A stretch of 64,000 bases of DNA, taken from contig LS997567.1 of NCBI GenBank assembly GCA_000469685.2, positions 27,686,542 through 27,750,541 of the forward strand, in the 5' to 3' direction. The stretch is from Haemonchus contortus (lineage: Eukaryota; Nematoda; Chromadorea; Rhabditida; Trichostrongylidae). The notes below the pieces were generated by a model. The model searched no databases. It worked only from the letters and a program-made list of their open reading frames with translations, and was not told the origin of the DNA. Shown here one piece after another: positions 1 through 11,993 of this stretch. The translations under genes were made by a program, and so were the position numbers. Each line of letters starts with the position of its first letter. Position 1 is the stretch's first letter.

Positions 1-120
1 CTTCAGGGAGAGATCGGTTTGGCACATACTTCCAGACCTGCCGCCTGTACTTCCACCGAATTTGATCGCTTTAGGTACAGGGAAAAGGAATTATGTACTC
101 CCGTTGAAACCACTCTCATT
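1..120 (-). repeat. Degenerate unit of the ~127-bp GGGCGG minisatellite
   Basis: The stretch reading CCTGCCGCCTGTACTTCCACC and then a GGTACAGGG...GGAATTATG block matches, with many changes, the units at 11,090-11,900 (CCTGCCGCCTGTACT, TAGGTCCACGGGGACAGG, AGTTATGA). It is in the same reversed orientation as that array. It is the cut edge of a dispersed copy, not a gene. Confidence 0.5.
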
Positions 121-324
121 GCACGCCACACCATCCGCAGGCGAAGCCTGGCTCAAAGCATGTGTTTCTGAGTTTCCTGAATACCTGTTCACTACGCAAC
201 TATTTCAATTTTGGAGAATCTATTATACTTCGGCAGAAAAGCGTAGACACTATATAAGGTGATGATAAACGCATCAGGAGACAAACAAACGGACGCAATC
301 GGCCATCTGAGCGATTTCATGCGG

Positions 325-480
325 CTTTAGTCAGGGAGACGAAGTTGTTTTTAAAACAGATTTTAAGAAGGGTAGGAGCACCTGAGCGGTCGGGGTGATT
401 ACCGCATGCGAGAAGAATAGAAATTTGCCCGCCGCGGTGCTCCTTCACTACTCAAACTCTTAGTTAAAAACTTGCACTTC
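325..480. repeat. Dispersed hairpin-containing repeat, copy 1
   Basis: The segment shares its core with 30,050-30,200: GCGG(C/T)TTTAG, then GGGTAGGAGCACCTG, a purine-rich stretch, TTGCCC, GCGGTG(C/T)TCC. Within the copy GGAGCACC (375-382) is complementary to GGTGCTCC (436-443), so it can fold into a hairpin. The second copy is the centre of a larger foldback structure at 29,893-30,330. A MITE relic is the simplest reading; a structured RNA cannot be excluded. Confidence 0.5.
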
Positions 481-559
481 CAAAACTGCACTTCCTGCAC
501 CAAATAACCTTTGGGTAGCGTTCAGGACTTTTTCAATAAACTCCAGCTCTTTATGATCT

Positions 560-1067
560 CGTTTTAGAAGAATTTAGAGCAGACTTGAATAATCTATTTC
601 AGCATCACTCACCCTGGCGCAAAAACCACACATTTCGGAGATTTGACAACAATCCTTCATTGGCCACTTATCACCTTTTTCCGCGTTCTAAAACGTTCTT
701 AAACATAGTTATGCCTTTTTTCATGAACTACGTGCTATTTGAATGTACACCCTGCCCATCGAGGCTCGTTAAGTTCAGATGTCAAGCACAGATAATGCCT
801 TGCTTACTCCTTCAATTTTCTTCTTCGGCCATCCGGCTTTGTTGGGGCCAAGTCATCACACCACAGCAAGAGGGGCTTCATGTGATTTGTTGACCTATTC
901 TTTGACTTAATCTATTGTTACCAGTGTCGTTGCTTTGTGAAACCGGAATGAGACGTCGGCCTATCTGCCCCGCCCATGCCGTCGCTTGTATTACCCTCGC
1001 GCACCGAGATCCACACGCCTTATATGCGCTCTGTCCATTGATCTTGTCCACGGCACCGGGTGAGCCT
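560..1067 (-). repeat. Degenerate reversed B-family repeat units
   Basis: Motifs such as CCGCGTTCTAAAACGTTCTTA, ATGAATTT-like blocks and CCGCCCAT are reverse-complement relatives of the AGAACGTTCTGGAATGCGG and GGGCGGGG units at 19,308-19,870. No open frame here resembles a known protein; short open stretches are by-products of the repeat. Confidence 0.4.
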
Positions 1068-2275
1068 ATTTAGTTCCACGTCTAAATACTTCGCACCTTC
1101 CTCGCCCATCCACTCATTCGCCTGTGGGGTGGCCTCGCTTAATTGGTTGGCAGCTGACCTCTCTGCCACACAGCCATACTCAGGAGTAACAATATCGATT
1201 ATATGATTAAGAAACTTCTAAAGCATGGAAAATAAGGCAAAACAAAAAAAAATAAATATGCATCACTTTAATAATGCAACACAGAAAGCTGTAGAGGCTA
1301 AAGTAATGATTGGAAAAATCATAGGATGGGGAAAAGGATTTATCACATCGTGAAAGCAGTCATTCTCACAAGGCGCCTGCAGGCAAGCTAGTTGACAGAG
1401 TGACCTTTCAAGCTTTTTCGACACCCTCTATCGCTGTCTTTGGACACCGCCAGTAGGTCACTTGAAGGTATTCAAATATGTTGATGAAAGCATCGTAAAT
1501 CACCTCTGTAGTGTGCTTGTCATCTCATGAGCACGATGTCTTACTTGTACTACTCTGAGTTCGACTAAAGAGCTTTCTCCGGCTTCAACTCAGGATTAGC
1601 TGCTACTGTTGCTTCTTCTTATTCCTGCGGATCCCAGTATTTAGCTAGCCTACAACAATACACTGTACCACCTCTATTTCATGTATTTGCACCCCTTCCA
1701 CTCTTGCCACATCCCTTTCTGTTCCCTCGTGTGCTGTAGCTCTGAATTCCTTTTATATTCATCCTCAGCACCCGAAAGCACCGTGAGCCCTTTTAACCAA
1801 AACCCTTCGTTCTTAGAAACCCTAGGGGTAGCTACAGCTACCTCAAACCCGGAGCACACCTAAATGGTGAAAGGCAGGTAAGCAAGGGAAAAAAGCATCA
1901 CGTTCTAATCTATCGGGACCGATTGGATGGAGAATGGACCAAGTGAGCAGGAAACAGAGCAATTCTGCAGAAAAATGTCTAGATACGTCACCGATAAACT
2001 TCATAGTTTCCTTACAATATGAAGATTTTGAATTTTTACATTGTATTGTCCCAACAACATATTTTAAAATGTGTAATAATATCAAATAATAATATAATAA
2101 TATCAGCGATGACAATAACAAAGTTTCCAATAAGAACAATATCAGTTCACTCAGACTGCCAGAGGGGTCACAGCCAACTAATTAAGCGAGGTCACCCCAC
2201 AGGCGAGTGAGTGGATGCGCGAGAAAGGTGTGAAGTAATTGGAAGTGTGGAGCCGTGGAACTAAATGCCGACTCC
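1068..2275. repeat. Inverted-repeat element with ~105-125-bp arms
   Basis: The left arm (1,068-1,172) and the reverse complement of the right arm (2,151-2,275) share ATTTAGTTCCAC, CATCCACTCA, TCGCCTGTGGGGTG and CCTCGCTTAATT. The arms flank about 980 bp of mostly A+T-rich sequence without a recognisable gene. Sequence outside both arms belongs to the B-family repeats, so the outer ends are uncertain. It may be a TIR element or two oppositely inserted repeat copies. Confidence 0.6.
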
Positions 2276-3178
2276 CCCACGGCACCCATTCATCCCGTAC
2301 TTGGCCCGACCTCCTCAGGCGTTCCCAGTTAAAACCGGACTTCGCGACGCACATACATACATGCATACATATATACAAACAGACACATCGAACCTGTGGA
2401 TTGTATATAGTAAGGACAGCCTCTGACCACTTTTCCTCAGCTTCTAGAACGCTTTTGAGCAGAACTATGAATTTCTTATCTCAGCCCCCACCTCAGAGCA
2501 AACCCTGCCCGCTTTGGATATTTAATCACACTTCCTCTACAACCTCCAACTACCTTTTACGAGCGTTCTAAAACCTTTCTGATATGAGTTACGAGATTCC
2601 GATCTTAGCCCCGTCCACCTCAGTGCAAACCCCGCCTACTCTGGATATTTGAGCACTTCTCTCCGATAGCCTCTGACCAACTTTTTTTCCGCGTTCCAGA
2701 TTGTATTTTAAACAAAGATGTACATAGTTTTAAAAAATGTCTTTTGTTTGAATGCACGCAACGCCCATCGTAGGCCGAGCTTCGCTGAGGTTACGCATGC
2801 CTTGCACTTATAAAGCCTTGTTCACTACCTTTATTCTTTTCCTGGCCTAAATGAATTCGCTGAACCGAGTTATGAATGCATCTGAAAGGTACCGCCCATT
2901 TCAAGGAAGATCCGCCCACAGCAGCTGGGTCTCCTTCGTCTGGTTTGCTAACTCAATCTTTATCTCGGTCTACTTTTTTCGCAGTGTCTGGACCTTTCCA
3001 AAGGCAAAATAGGATGTTTGGCTCTTGGCACAGCCCATTCCGACACTTCCCTGCCCCGTGTGCGGAGCTCTGCGGAGATCATGTTTCCTCTATTACCTTC
3101 GTCCTATGCTTTATCCCTTCCGAACTTGTCCCGACTTCTAAAGTTGTTTTTCATGTGATACTGAATTTCACGTTGAAC
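2276..3178 (-). repeat. Reversed B-family array plus an empty Helitron site
   Basis: Three imperfect ~125-bp units (GTTCTAGAACGC-like, TATGAATTT, CTTAGCCCC, CCCCGCC) run from about 2,410 to 2,700 on the minus strand, followed by one degenerate unit. At 2,382-2,420 an ACACATCGAACCTGTGGATTG|TATATAG block matches the flanks of the Helitron-like copy at 4,652-5,662 joined together, so it represents an unoccupied site (junction 2,403/2,404). Confidence 0.55.
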
Positions 3179-3308
3179 GTACAAACAAACAAAAAACAAA
3201 CGAACATACAAACAAACAAACAGACAAACAAACGAACAAACAAACAAACCTAAAGACATACAAACAAACAAACAGACAAACAAACGAACAAACAAACAAA
3301 CATAAAGA
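3179..3308. repeat. (CAAA)n microsatellite with CGAA/CAGA variants
   Basis: A run of ACAAACAAACAAAC repeats interrupted by CGAACA, CAGACA and CTAAAGACATA. The block (CAAA)n-CAGA-(CAAA)-CGAA-(CAAA)-TAAAGACATA occurs twice in a row, suggesting a short segmental duplication. It runs directly into the CATA array. Confidence 0.95.
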
Positions 3309-3812
3309 CATACATACATACACACACATACATACATACATACATACATACATACATACATACATACATACATACATACATAAATACATACATACATACA
3401 TACATACATACATACATACATACATACATACATACATACATACATACATACATACATACATACATACATACATACATACATACATACATACATACATACA
3501 TACATACATACATACATACATACATACATACATACATACATACATACATACATACATACATACATACATACATACATACATACATACATACATACATACA
3601 TACATACATACATACATACATACATACATACATACATACATACATACATACATACATACATACATACATACATACATACATACATACATACATACATACA
3701 TACATACATACATACATACATACATACATACATACATACATACATACATACATACATACATACATACATACATACATACATACATACATACATACATACA
3801 TACATACATACA

Positions 3813-3844
<32 letters not shown>

Positions 3845-4632
3845 CATACATACAATACATACATACATACATACATACATACATACATACAACATACATA
3901 CATACATACATACATACATACATACATACATACATACATACATACATACATACATACATCATACATACATACATACATACATACTACATACATACATACA
4001 TACATACATACATACATACATACCATACATACATACAATACATACATACATACATACCATACATACATACATACATACATACATACATACATACATACAT
4101 ACATAACATACATACATACAATACATACATACATACATACATACATACATACATACATAACATACATACATACATACATACATACATACATACATACATA
4201 CATACATACATACATACATACATACATACATACATACATACATTACATACATACATACAATACATACATACATACATACATACATACATACAATACACAT
4301 ACATACATACATACATACATACATACATACATACATACATACATACATACATAATACATACATACATACATACATACATACATGCATACATACATACATA
4401 CATACATACATGCATACATACATACATACATACATACATGCATACATACATACATACATACATACATACATACATACATACATACATACATACATACATA
4501 CATAGTACATACATACATACATACATACATACATACATACATACATACATACATACATACATACATACATACATACATACATACATACATACATACATGC
4601 ATACATACATACATACATACATACATACATAC
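3309..4632. repeat. (CATA)n microsatellite, ~1.3 kb
   Basis: The array is almost pure CATA from 3,309 to about 3,840. From there to 4,632 it is broken by single-base slips (ATATACAT, CAATAC, CATCATA, ACCATA, AACATA) and CATG variants. The interruptions are concentrated in the second half. Long open frames of repeated MYVC or HTYI are an arithmetic consequence of the 4-bp period and are not genes. Confidence 0.98.
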
Positions 4633-4651
4633 ACACCAAACTTGTGGATTA

Positions 4652-5662
4652 TCCTACATACTATAAAGCACTTAGTCTGTCCGTCTGTCTGTCTGTCTGT
4701 CTGTATGTCTGTCACGAAATTCCTTAGCTCCTCTAGATCTGCCTGGAAAGACAGAGTCAAGTGTGGGGTGGGTGGGCCAGGTCTCGAGAAGTATAAAACA
4801 CACATCAGCTTGGCGGAGCTCCGCCCACAGTGGGCGTGGCGTGCCTCGAAATGAGCCATACCGAGGACCATGATTTCAAATTCAGCCACAAGACGGCCTC
4901 GAAATTGGGGTTTAAAGGTGGCTTGAGGTGTGCATTGGTAAGTTAGATCGAACTGGGGAGTCCACCCCCGATGGGCGGGGCGTTCTCCAAAAATGCAATG
5001 CTTTATGAAAACATTTATAACTCGGTTCGGAGAAAGCCAACAGAGCAGGAAAAAGTTGATATAGGAGAGGTATTGTCGAAGATGTCTCCAGCATAAATGA
5101 CGTCAGCGGAGTCTCGCCCACAATGGGCGGAGCGTGCCTCAAAGCTCACATCCTTTCTTACAGTTATATACGAAAATCCATAACTCCAGTTCCCATGGAC
5201 CTAGAAAGTTCAAACTTGGTAGGAGTACAGGCAACAGGATTGGAACACCTATGGTGGGTGGCAACACCGGACTCCGCCCACAAGGGGGGGGGTTTGGGAG
5301 AAAATTCATAACTCATGTCCTCATGGACCCAGAAAGTTCAAACTTGGTAGGAGTACAGGCGACAGGATTGGGAACACCTATGGTGGGTGGCAATACCGGA
5401 TTCCGCCCACAAGGGGCGGGGCTTGGGTAAAAATTCATAATTTCCTCCCAATGGACCTAGAAAGTTCAAACTTGGTAGGAGTACAGGCGACAGGATGGGA
5501 ACACTTATGGTGGGTGGCAGGACTAGACTCCGCCCACAGGAGGCGAGGTTTGAGCGAAAACTCATAAATCCGATAAAGGTCTATAATGAAAATCAGCTCA
5601 TGCGGCTCCGTCTCTCATGGCTAGAGCCCCAAGCGCGCGCGAGAGCGTGCGTAGCTGCCTGG
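4652..5662 (+). mobile_element. Helitron-like non-autonomous element, family A copy 1
   Basis: It begins A|TCCTACATACTATAAAGC, continues with a TCTG microsatellite and GGCGGAGCTCCGCCCAC blocks, then three ~128-bp minisatellite units starting at 5,193, 5,321 and 5,449. It ends with a GCGCGCGCGAGAGCGTGCG hairpin, six bases, and CTGG|T. TC at the 5' end, a 3' hairpin with CTRR, and insertion between A and T are Helitron hallmarks. Joining the flanks recreates the site seen unoccupied at 2,403/2,404. It encodes no Rep/helicase protein and would depend on an autonomous partner. Confidence 0.7.
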
Positions 5663-5833
5663 TATAATATATATAAGGATATTATGTATTATGTAGTATG
5701 TAATGAATTATGTATTATTATGTATTATGAATTATGTATTATGTATTGTATTATGTATTATTATGCATTATATATTATGTATTATATATTATGTATTATA
5801 TATTATATATTATGTATTATGTATTATATATTA
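5663..5833. repeat. TATTATG-type A+T-rich simple repeat
   Basis: Irregular repeats of TATTATG, TATTATA and ATGAATTATG. The same simple sequence resumes at 7,187-7,215, so the array was split by the transposon at 5,836-7,186. Confidence 0.9.
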
Positions 5834-5835
5834 TA

Positions 5836-7186
5836 CAGGGTGCGCCATAAATATGGTAACAAAAGAATTGGGATACGAAAACCGCAGTTCATATCAACAC
5901 ATGACTAATTCATGTGAGCTATTTACTATGCATCACATCTATAAAATGAACACACGGTCATCTTACATAACCGTCTCCTGTACTAATTATAGCTCGAATA
6001 CGCTTTGGCTACTTATCGACGGTGGCAAACAGAGTTTCTTAAGAAACTCCAGCTTGGGCTTTTTTCTATTATTTCTTAGGAGCAGCAACAGTGGTGTGTT
6101 ATGAGGCGAGCTTGGGCTTTTTTCTATTATTTCTTAGGAGCAGCTACAGTGGTGTGTTATGAGGCGCAGGCTTTCCTCTCCAGTATGGACTATATCCAGT
6201 GACCCATCAAGTTGTGGTTCGGGAAATTGTAGGAGGATTGGAGGCTGGGATAAACTCGCGAACATTTCCTCAGCACCAGTCTTATCTTTTTCCATTCGTG
6301 AGCAGGAGCGCCGTAGTTTTCGAAACGTATCCCTGAAGAAATCTTTGACCCTTAGCTGCATCCTTTGAAAAGAACCTTTCTTAAAGGGTTCCGGAATAAA
6401 TTTTATACTTTTTTTCCGACCAAAAATCGCGATATCTCTCTGATGGTAGAGTTTTAGCAAAAACTAACATAAAAGAGGGAAAATGACTATGAGAGGCGAT
6501 CTGACTCTTCTCAGCGGCTTCAGCACTCAAAATGTGAAATATACGTATACTTTGGGGTCTCAACATTTCTTCCACGCTGAACACCCTTAAGTCAAGAAAA
6601 GGTTTGTCGAAGCGCGTGCCGCGTCCAAGTAGCGCACGGCATTTGTTTTTTCTCCCCAACTCCATCTAGTGAAGAAGCTTATTGAGCTTTCGAATCCTAT
6701 CTGGGTGCAATTGTATTCACTCGGAGTAGCCTCTTCTCATCGGATTAGAACATACAAACAAATCAGCAGTAACTTTTCTCGTATTTCGGAAGGTTTTGCA
6801 GCGTACTCCTTCACAAGTTCTAATTCTATTTCTGAATTTTCCTGATTCTATTCGGAAAAGGGGTTGTATGCGAGGCGAGGCGACCGTCTTGAGGTTTGCC
6901 CCGACCTGTCTACGCATCGCGATTCAAAAACTGGCAGTGGGGGCAAAGTTGAGACGAGGAGCGATTTCGGGAAGGGACTCACCAAATACGCGCATAGACG
7001 GAGCGGCTGGTGGATGTCTGCGAGGCTCAACTGTTTCTCGAAATCTGACGAATAGGGAGCACCAAAGTAGATATGTAGTCTAGGGTATATCATAAACATA
7101 AGGTAAGGTGCAGATTCAGAGAAACCCTCCAAACAAGAAGATTTCGGACGTCCGAAAAGTTGTTACCATGTTTATGGCGTACCCTG
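5836..7186. mobile_element. Tc/mariner-like TIR element, non-autonomous
   Basis: The ends are CAGGGTGCGCCATAAATATG at the left and, reverse-complemented, CAGGGTACGCCATAAACATG at the right, extending to GGTAAC. Both sides are flanked by TA (5,834-5,835 and 7,187-7,188) and by the same TATTATG simple repeat, so the boundaries are clear. The TA target and CAGGGTG start are shared with the maT element at 46,984. I saw no transposase DEKIF or QQD...DY motifs in the 1.35-kb interior, only unrecognised short frames. It is probably a deletion derivative or an unrelated cargo between TIRs. Confidence 0.7.
6051..6166. repeat. 58-bp tandem duplication
   Basis: The block starting AGCTTGGGCTTTTTTCTATT at 6,051 is repeated from 6,109 with one substitution, both ending GTGTGTTATGAGGCG. 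It lies inside the TIR element. Confidence 0.95.
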
Positions 7187-8100
7187 TATATTATGTATTA
7201 TGTATTATATTATACATGTACGTATGCTTGTTTGTACGCTCGTCGCAAAATTCAATATTACCTGAAAAACACCTTCAGAGATCGGAACAACTTCTGAAGG
7301 GAAGGAGTCTGGGACGAGATCAACGAAGCACGTACGAGCCCAGTGTAGCTCCGCCCACAAGGGGTCGGGTAGTAGTCGCAACGGGCGGTGTCAAATACCA
7401 GCCATCTTCTTTGCGGCTTTGAAGGAGTCCAGACACCGGGAAAAAATGCTAAAGGTGAGGAATGGGTCAATGTGTCAAAGAATCCGACAAAAGAGACAAC
7501 GGTGGTAGGAGCGCCTTTCCAATGGATGGTACTTCCTCCAGAAGTTCCAGCCAAGATCAGTCGATTGCGTGAAAACCAGGAAAAACTCATGAGGAGTAAG
7601 AAGGGCCTTATGCATGCTGGGGTTGAGTTAGCTGAGTGGAGCTCTGCCTACTGCCGGCAAGGTATGCATTCAAGTAAAATGTATTCTCTAAAAATTTTAT
7701 ATCTGTACTATCTTGAAAACGTACTGGACCGCTGAATAAAGAGTGGACAGAAGCTCTCGAAAAAAAAACTTGTTGTATTCCGCAGTAGGGTGTGGCTTGT
7801 CTTGGGGTGGCGAGGCTAAGATCGAAAATTCATCACTTCGTGTTAAAAAAACGCGGAGAAAAAGTGGTTAGAATTACGAGAGAAAAAATTTTTAGTTCTG
7901 TCAAAGAGGGTTCTAGAACGCGGAAGAAAGCCGAGGTAAAGTGAGAGGTACATCAGGTACTTATCCGTTTCTGATGAACGTCGCCTCCGTTCAGTCCAGT
8001 CTCGAGCCGAATTAAAGGGTACTGAAAAGCTTGATCGAAATGGTATTGTCTCGTTGAACCAATTTCTTACCTTGGCAATGACCTCCTTATACATAGAATC
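7187..8100 (+). repeat. Degenerate B-family repeat copy
   Basis: After a short TATTATG tail come a TTTGTACG head, CAATATTACCTGAAAAACACC, GTAGCTCCGCCCACAAGGGG, CAGACACCGGGAAAAAATGC and, near 7,790-7,960, units with AAGATCGAAAATTCATCACTTC and GGTTCTAGAACGCGGAA. All have counterparts in the copy at 18,734-20,166. No terminal hairpin or CTGG end was found, so the 3' end appears lost. Confidence 0.5.
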
Positions 8101-9880
8101 CTAGGCGTCAAATTGTCGCAAAGCCTACGAAGCATCCTTATAATGGGTAGGTACACCCTGTTTGAGCAGGGCTGACTACAGCTTCTGCCGCGACAGTATC
8201 AGAGGCCTTCATCGAATCGATTGATGTGAGACATAATGGCATCCTGTATTCAACGAGTGTTGTAACCGTGTGATTGATTGTACTGAGCTCTCTCCGGAAC
8301 TGTGCTTGCTCTTATGGCAGTCTTTCACTCACTATCCTGCCAATCCTTTTAAGGGTGAAGCAAGTGTTCGTTGATGACAGACAGCAGAGTATTAGGAAAT
8401 AGTTGTCAACATCGTCTGAATCACCTTTTTTTATACAGCAAACAGTCTTGTTTACGAGGTGGCACTTCGTATTCTGAAAGGTACCGTCCGGATAATTCGA
8501 CTAGAGTTATGATGATAGCCGATAGAAGGTTCTCCAGATGTCTCGGTTTGAACCTATCGGAACCGGGCAAAAATTCTTCATCGGGGTGATGGCATTTTGA
8601 ATTTAAGAAGGGATAGCTGAAGGAGCTACATACCCGACCTCCCTAGATACCTTCTCCGTTGTTCTACAAAATGCAGCAATTGCTCCATCAGGACACGAAG
8701 GGAATTCGTCCACATCTCATAATTAACAAAGCTCCGGCGAGCTTTGCGAATGCTCTCGGAGCCTCCTTTATCGCTTCTTTGCAGAGCTTCGCAAGTTCGG
8801 ACTTCATCTGATCAAGCCTGTAGCTCGCGCTATTCCACGCTGGCGTATCAGCTTGAAAGTCTTTGAAGAGACGTTTCTCGACCTCCTCGAGACCCCCTGC
8901 TTTCCTGAGCGCATTTGAGAAGATGATGGAAGGACCGATTGTACTCGTCATCGATGCTATCGCTAACGGAATTATCCCCCGAACTCGCAAGGAAAGCGAA
9001 ATTGTTCTAGTTGATGAAGGACTCGAAGCTTTACTCTCTGAACATCTTAACTCTCTCTTTATTCGCCAAAAAACAGAACCAACGCAATGGAGACGATGGC
9101 CTGCTCACGTGTAGAACATCAGAACATCAGCGAAGTCTGTCGGGCAAAACTTCCGATTGAACATGATGCGGCCTTGTTCAATTATGAAACTGTCCGCCAG
9201 GTGGCTTCCATGTCCATCGCTTCTGAAACTGCAAGTTACCATGGATAGCGTGGGGCGACAAGATAAAATCGGACAGTCTTTTGCCCTGCTCATTCCATTC
9301 TATTCCGTGAATACCGATGTGGAGCTCTTCAGCCCTTACTCTGGGAAAAAAAACTTGGCGCTGAATATCACTAATGATGACCTTATGGAAAGTTTGGTCG
9401 TCTCTTTTTAGCCTCGCTGGATCGATATAGAACGAGTGCAGTTGCTCTTTTTCGTAGCTCGGTATTGGTGAGTAGACAATGAAGACTGTTAAAGCAAGGA
9501 TTGAGCCACATCCCATTAACCTCTACCGCGAACATCCGATATGTGCTGTCAAGTCTTTGTACCATTCGTTCAGGTTCGAGTGCGTATTGAAGAGGAGACC
9601 TACGCCGCAGACACCTGCTTGTACATGCTCCACGGGACAGCTCGCGATTTTGAACCGCGATTCCTTATAGTCTGTGTCAGTCCGATGACGTCGAACGCAA
9701 TCTTCCTATTTTGTACAATCACATCCTTGATACACGTTTCCAATGCAAGCGTTTGTGCATTTAGAGTACAAATCGTCGCTTTGATCCTTCTCTTTTTAGG
9801 TAGCCTAATATTTCGACAGCCTCCTCCGAACGGTTCTAATCAACGCTGCGTACTATAAGGTACTTCGAGGTTCAAGATGG
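8101..9880 (-). other. Unrecognised possibly coding region, fragmented
   Basis: On the minus strand, open stretches lie at 8,688-8,990 (100 codons), 9,178-9,516 (112 codons) and 9,383-9,565, in different frames. The first is rich in Lys, Glu and Ala and could be helical. Opposite-strand frames are also open (8,863-9,114; 9,541-9,858), so the coding strand is not settled. I recognise no domain. It could be a degraded retroelement gag or envelope, or a host pseudogene. Confidence 0.25.
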
Positions 9881-10954
9881 TAAAGCCTATTTATATTATT
9901 GTTCTTGGCATATGAACACCCACGAGTAACTTGCCAGGCTCTATCCTGGAGGCTGGTTAGACCCCGGATAATCAGCCAGGCTACTGCAGAATGGACGAGG
10001 AGCTTTGAATCAGGAGCCGACTCCGAATCGCTTCTAGATACTTCCCAACGACTCGAACGCAAGCTTTTAGCTGAGCCGATGTGCAGGCTACCTACCGCTC
10101 CCGCAGACTGTCCTCACACGAAAGCATATATACAAGTACAGAAAGCATGCCGATCCAGCACAGGAAAAACAAGTGCGTTCCCCGAATCCGCCTATGACCT
10201 TGGGCAAGCACCTGGTTCCCAATAATTCCTCACAAGACTGATACGAAGACACAGATGGTGGGTCAACTCCTCAGCCACACAGCACAACAGCGCAACAGCA
10301 CATTTAGTCGTGCCAACTTGGGGTAGCAGTGAACGCTTTAGATATAGACATACCGGTCGGGACGCCCGGCTGACGCCGAGCTTCCCTCCTTCTTACGATA
10401 GGGTTGTATCAACGGGCAAATAGACCCCCCCCCCTTCATTTGGGACAGATGACATCTTTTGGAACATGAAGTTCGACAGAGGACTAATAGGCATGCAAGA
10501 TGTATGCAAAATGAATCGATGCTTATGCCGGCAATTAGAAGCCTCAACTTGTTGCTGTTCATCTCAAAAATAATGACCCATTGAAGGTTCAACTGGTAGG
10601 CAACAAAGCCCCCAATGGTGCTCAAAAATGTTACTGAGCCATATCATTATCAGACGTCTTTAACAGCGGAGCTTCCTGTTTCTTCGGATACACCATTCGA
10701 TGAGAATCTGAGGTTATCAGCGGTCTGATAAGTTTTTACCAAGGAGAAAACAGGGATGGAAACAGTGATTCTTCATCGAGTCCCAAACTTAGCTGAGTAT
10801 CGGTCGTAAACTGCTAGCTAGAAATGACCAGTTTTTATCTCCTCAAAAAATAGTGCTCTTAGTCGGTCCCTATCACTGCGCTTACCTTTCTTGTCGAATG
10901 GAACATATTAAAAAGTCAAAGCTAGATCGTAAATAACAAAAGCTCTGGGTTAAA
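9881..10954. other. No feature recognised
   Basis: Mixed-composition sequence without a recognisable gene or clear repeat. A run of eleven C lies near 10,425. Short open stretches show no familiar motif. Confidence 0.4.
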
Positions 10955-11993
10955 TTGGTGAGTGGATCTTGTTTTCCAGAGCCTATTTCATTGACAGTGT
11001 TCCCATCATGCCTGCTGTACTCCTATAGGAACCCCACTCTCTGCGGACGGAGCCCGACCCTGCCACCCACTATGGGTGTTCCTAGCCTGCCGCCTGTACT
11101 TCTACCAAGCTTAAATGCTCTGAACGGAAACAAGGGTTACGATTTCCGCTCAAACATTTTCGGCACAAATTTCGCCCCCTATGGGTGGGGTCTGGTTCTT
11201 TCGCCCACCATACGTGTTTCCATCCTGTTACCTGTAGTCCTAGCGAATTGGAACTTTCTAGGTCCACGGGGACAGGAGTTATGATTTTCCGCTCAAACCC
11301 CGTCCACTGGGGCGGAGCCTGGTCCTTTTACCCATCATAAGTGTTTTCGTCCTGTTTCCTGTCATCCTACCAAGTTTGAACATCCTAGAGCCAAATTGAA
11401 AATTTTCGCGCCAACCCCGCCTACTGTGGGCGGAGTCCGGTCCCGCCACTCACCATTAGTGTCCACATCCTGCCGCCTAGATCCCTTCGAAATTCGATCT
11501 ATTCAAGAGATCGGAGTTATGAATTTCTGCTAAAACCGCGTTCATTGTGGGCGGAGTCTGGTTCTGCTCCCTTCCATGAGTGTCGTCATCCCGCCGCCTC
11601 CACTCCTTCCAACTTTGAACTTTCTAGGTCCACGGGGACAGGAGTTATGGTTTTCGGCCTAAAATTTTTCTGCACAAGCCCCGCCCCCTGAGGACGCGAT
11701 CCGATACCGTCACCCACGATAAGCATGACCATCCTACCCCCAGTACCCCTACCAAATTTGAACGGTTTAGGCCCACGGAGACAGGAGTCATGAATTCCTG
11801 CTCAAACCCCACCCATTGTTGGCGGAGTCTGGTTTTGCTTCCCAGCATGAGTATTGTCATCCCGCCGCCTGTACCCTTGCAACTTTGAACTTTCTAGGTC
11901 CATGGGGACAGGAGCTATGAGTTTCCGACACACACACAAACACACACAAACACACAAAAGCACACTGATATTAGCGTGTTATATAAAGTAGGA
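10955..11993 (-). mobile_element. Reversed family A Helitron-like copy with minisatellite array
   Basis: About eight ~125-bp units in reverse orientation, with recurring TAGGTCCACGGGGACAGG, CCGCCTGTACTCCTACC and GGGCGGAGTCTGGT. At the right a (ACACACAA)n microsatellite is followed by GCGTGTTATATAAAGTAGGA|T, the reverse complement of the family 5' terminus (TCCTAC...TATAAAGCGC), giving a 5' end at 11,993. The 3' hairpin and CTGG expected near 10,950 were not recognised. Confidence 0.55.

Noticed and set aside
3104..4889. Very long open frames reading MYVC or HTYI repeats on both strands
   Set aside because: They are translations of a 4-bp CATA repeat, which by arithmetic has no stop codon in several frames. 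There is no unique coding sequence.
10955..11930. CRISPR-like look of regularly spaced repeats
   Set aside because: Units are contiguous, 120 bp or longer and diverged, with no short conserved repeats and unique spacers; the context is eukaryotic.
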